A program made the translations under genes and the position numbers. From an uncultured Bacteroidales bacterium (GTDB lineage: Bacteria > Bacteroidota > Bacteroidia > Bacteroidales > P3), in assembly GCA_937910265.1 (NCBI GenBank), contig CALEPD010000173.1, positions 1 through 6,372 on the forward strand: a stretch of DNA of 6,372 nucleotides, written 5' to 3'. Numbering within the stretch: position 1 is the first letter of the stretch; each line of letters opens with the position of its first letter. Positions 4,967 through 6,372 of this stretch are shown here, in pieces. The notes below the pieces were generated by a model. The model saw only the letters and a program-made list of their open reading frames with translations. It ran no database searches and was not told the origin of the DNA.

Positions 4967-6372
4967 ATGTCAGAAAAAATAAAAGTATTGAGAGACAGCG
5001 CGGCTATGAGATGGACTGCGTTGTTGTTGTTGGCTTTTGCCATGTTCTGTGCTTACATTTTTATGGACATCTTGTCTCCTATCAAGGACTTGATGCTTTC
5101 AGAACGCGGCTGGGATTCAACAGCCTTCGGAACCATGCAGGGGTCTGAAACATTCCTGAATGTGTTCGTCTTCTTCCTCATTTTTGCAGGTATTATACTT
5201 GACAAAATGGGTGTCCGCTTTACTGCTGTATTGTCGGGTGCCGTAATGTTGGTCGGTGCTGTGATCAAATGGTTTGCAGTGTCTGAACAATTTATCGGAA
5301 GTGGACTTGAAGTTTGGTTTACCGAGCACTTGAACTACATTCCGGGATTCCATGAGTTGGGTGTGTCTCCCTTCTACGAGGGCATGCCGGCTTCCGCCAA
5401 GGTCGCTGCCGTAGGTTTCATGATATTCGGATGCGGCGTCGAAATGGCTGGTATTACCGTATCTCGTGGTATCGTAAAATGGTTCAAAGGTCGCGAAACA
5501 GCGCTCGCCATGGGTTCTGAAATGGCGTTGGCCCGTTTGGGTGTTGCCACCTGTATGATCTTCTCACCGTTCTTCGCCAAACTCGGCGGCACCGTCGATG
5601 TTTCCCGTTCAGTGGCTTTCGGCGTGGTTCTGCTATGTATCGCTTTGATTATGTTCATCGTCTATTTCTTCATGGATAGAAAATTGGATGCACAAACTGG
5701 CGAGGCTGAAGAAAAGGACGAACCCTTCCAGGTGAAAGATTTGGGCAAGATCTTGAGCAGTGGCGGCTTCTGGCTCGTGGCTCTCCTCTGCGTGCTTTAT
5801 TACAGCGCCATCTTCCCATTCCAGAAATATGCGGTTAACATGCTGCAGTGCAACCTTACATTGACTCCCGGTACAGGTTTCTGGGCCAGCGAGCAGGTTA
5901 CCATTGTTCAGTATGTCATCATGCTTGTTGTGGCTGCAGGTTCCTTTGCAAGCAATTTCTCGAAAAACAAAGGCATGAAGTTCGGCTTGATGTTGCTCGC
6001 CATTATAGCTTTGGTTGTTTATTGCTGGATGGGATATATGCGCGGTTCCGCCGAATCTGTGTTTGCCGTATTCCCGTTGTTGGCTGTTGCCATTACTCCT
6101 ATTCTCGGCAATTATGTCGACCACAAAGGCAAGGCCGCTTCCATGTTGATGATTGGCTCATTGTTGTTGATTGTTTGCCACCTCACTTTCGCTTTCATCC
6201 TTCCCCAATTCAAGGGACAGCCCATCGGCGGTACTATTGTCGCTTATGTCACCATTTTGGTTTTGGGCGCGTCATTCTCTTTGGTTCCCGCAGCTCTTTG
6301 GCCCAGTGTTCCCAAATTGGTCGACGATAAGATTCTGGGTTCTGCCTACTCTCTCATTTTCTGGATTCAGAA
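4967..6372 (+). CDS. MFS transporter, MFSD1-like (3' end outside the window)
   Basis: An open frame of 468 codons from ATG with no stop before the right edge. The protein is an inner-membrane carrier of the major facilitator superfamily with many hydrophobic helices: about residues 17-36, 63-78, 86-102, 146-164, 188-204, 216-236, 268-285, 312-328, 338-355, 365-380, 392-412 and 423-441. Motif A, GIILDKMGVR (G75, D79, G82, R84), sits between helices 2 and 3, with a weaker copy GNYVDHKGK (381-389) in the second half. WFKGRETALAMG followed by ALARLG (172-191) resembles the helix 4-5 region of MFSD1-type carriers, some of which move dipeptides in eukaryotes. A charged loop (237-260, rich in E/D/K) separates the halves. 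An insertion at about 104-145 between the third and fourth hydrophobic segments is unusually long. The substrate cannot be read from the sequence. It has its own promoter and no partner gene in view. Confidence 0.9.
   Translation, partial: MSEKIKVLRDSAAMRWTALLLLAFAMFCAYIFMDILSPIKDLMLSERGWDSTAFGTMQGSETFLNVFVFFLIFAGIILDKMGVRFTAVLSGAVMLVGAVIKWFAVSEQFIGSGLEVWFTEHLNYIPGFHELGVSPFYEGMPASAKVAAVGFMIFGCGVEMAGITVSRGIVKWFKGRETALAMGSEMALARLGVATCMIFSPFFAKLGGTVDVSRSVAFGVVLLCIALIMFIVYFFMDRKLDAQTGEAEEKDEPFQVKDLGKILSSGGFWLVALLCVLYYSAIFPFQKYAVNMLQCNLTLTPGTGFWASEQVTIVQYVIMLVVAAGSFASNFSKNKGMKFGLMLLAIIALVVYCWMGYMRGSAESVFAVFPLLAVAITPILGNYVDHKGKAASMLMIGSLLLIVCHLTFAFILPQFKGQPIGGTIVAYVTILVLGASFSLVPAALWPSVPKLVDDKILGSAYSLIFWIQ

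Noticed and set aside
5633..6330. Two sizeable open frames (minus 5633-6124, plus 5848-6330) in the transporter region
   Set aside because: The continuous MFS frame from 4967 covers both and shows helices and motif A throughout. The others are low-complexity shadows.
1..6372. CRISPR arrays, tRNA/rRNA genes, insertion sequences or toxin-antitoxin modules
   Set aside because: No spaced direct repeats, RNA gene signatures, transposase motifs or small paired frames with known motifs were seen on either strand.

Overview
The window most likely comes from a member of the Bacteroidota, probably order Bacteroidales (Bacteroides/Prevotella/Muribaculum-like). This rests on three things. Perfect copies of the Bacteroidota -7 promoter element TAnnTTTG precede three genes. 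The leaders are AT-rich and lack Shine-Dalgarno sequences. The gene families are typical of the phylum: a FISUMP-type lipoprotein, a small BamA/TamA-like barrel and an MFSD1-like MFS carrier. This is an inference from features, not a taxonomic search.

Layout. Positions 1-161 hold, on the minus strand, an internal piece of ferrous iron transporter FeoB. At about 150-163 it runs head-on into the C-terminal third of tyrosyl-tRNA synthetase on the plus strand (to 550). Both genes lose their 5' parts at the same point, so this is a rearrangement breakpoint or an assembly chimera. A strong bidirectional hairpin (586-626) separates tyrS from a convergent minus-strand gene for a 445-residue outer-membrane barrel of the Omp85 superfamily without POTRA domains (647-1984). 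Next comes a terminator (2065-2105), then a minus-strand lipoprotein gene with a FISUMP/SUMF-like domain (2124-3056).

A 213-bp divergent promoter region (3057-3269) separates that gene from a plus-strand pair: a lipoprotein DNA/RNA non-specific endonuclease with an intact catalytic triad (3270-4115) and, 5 bp later, a DUF2461 protein (4121-4819). After a 147-bp gap with its own promoter, a long MFS transporter gene starts at 4967 and runs off the right edge. It is open to the end, so it is easily missed by tools that require a stop codon.

How the genes work together. Most of the content concerns the cell envelope: an outer-membrane barrel, two lipoproteins, a secreted nuclease and an inner-membrane carrier. 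The only operon supported by spacing is nuclease-DUF2461. I see no CRISPR, insertion sequence, tRNA/rRNA or obvious defence cassette. The most notable features are the feoB/tyrS breakpoint and the nuclease-DUF2461 pair.
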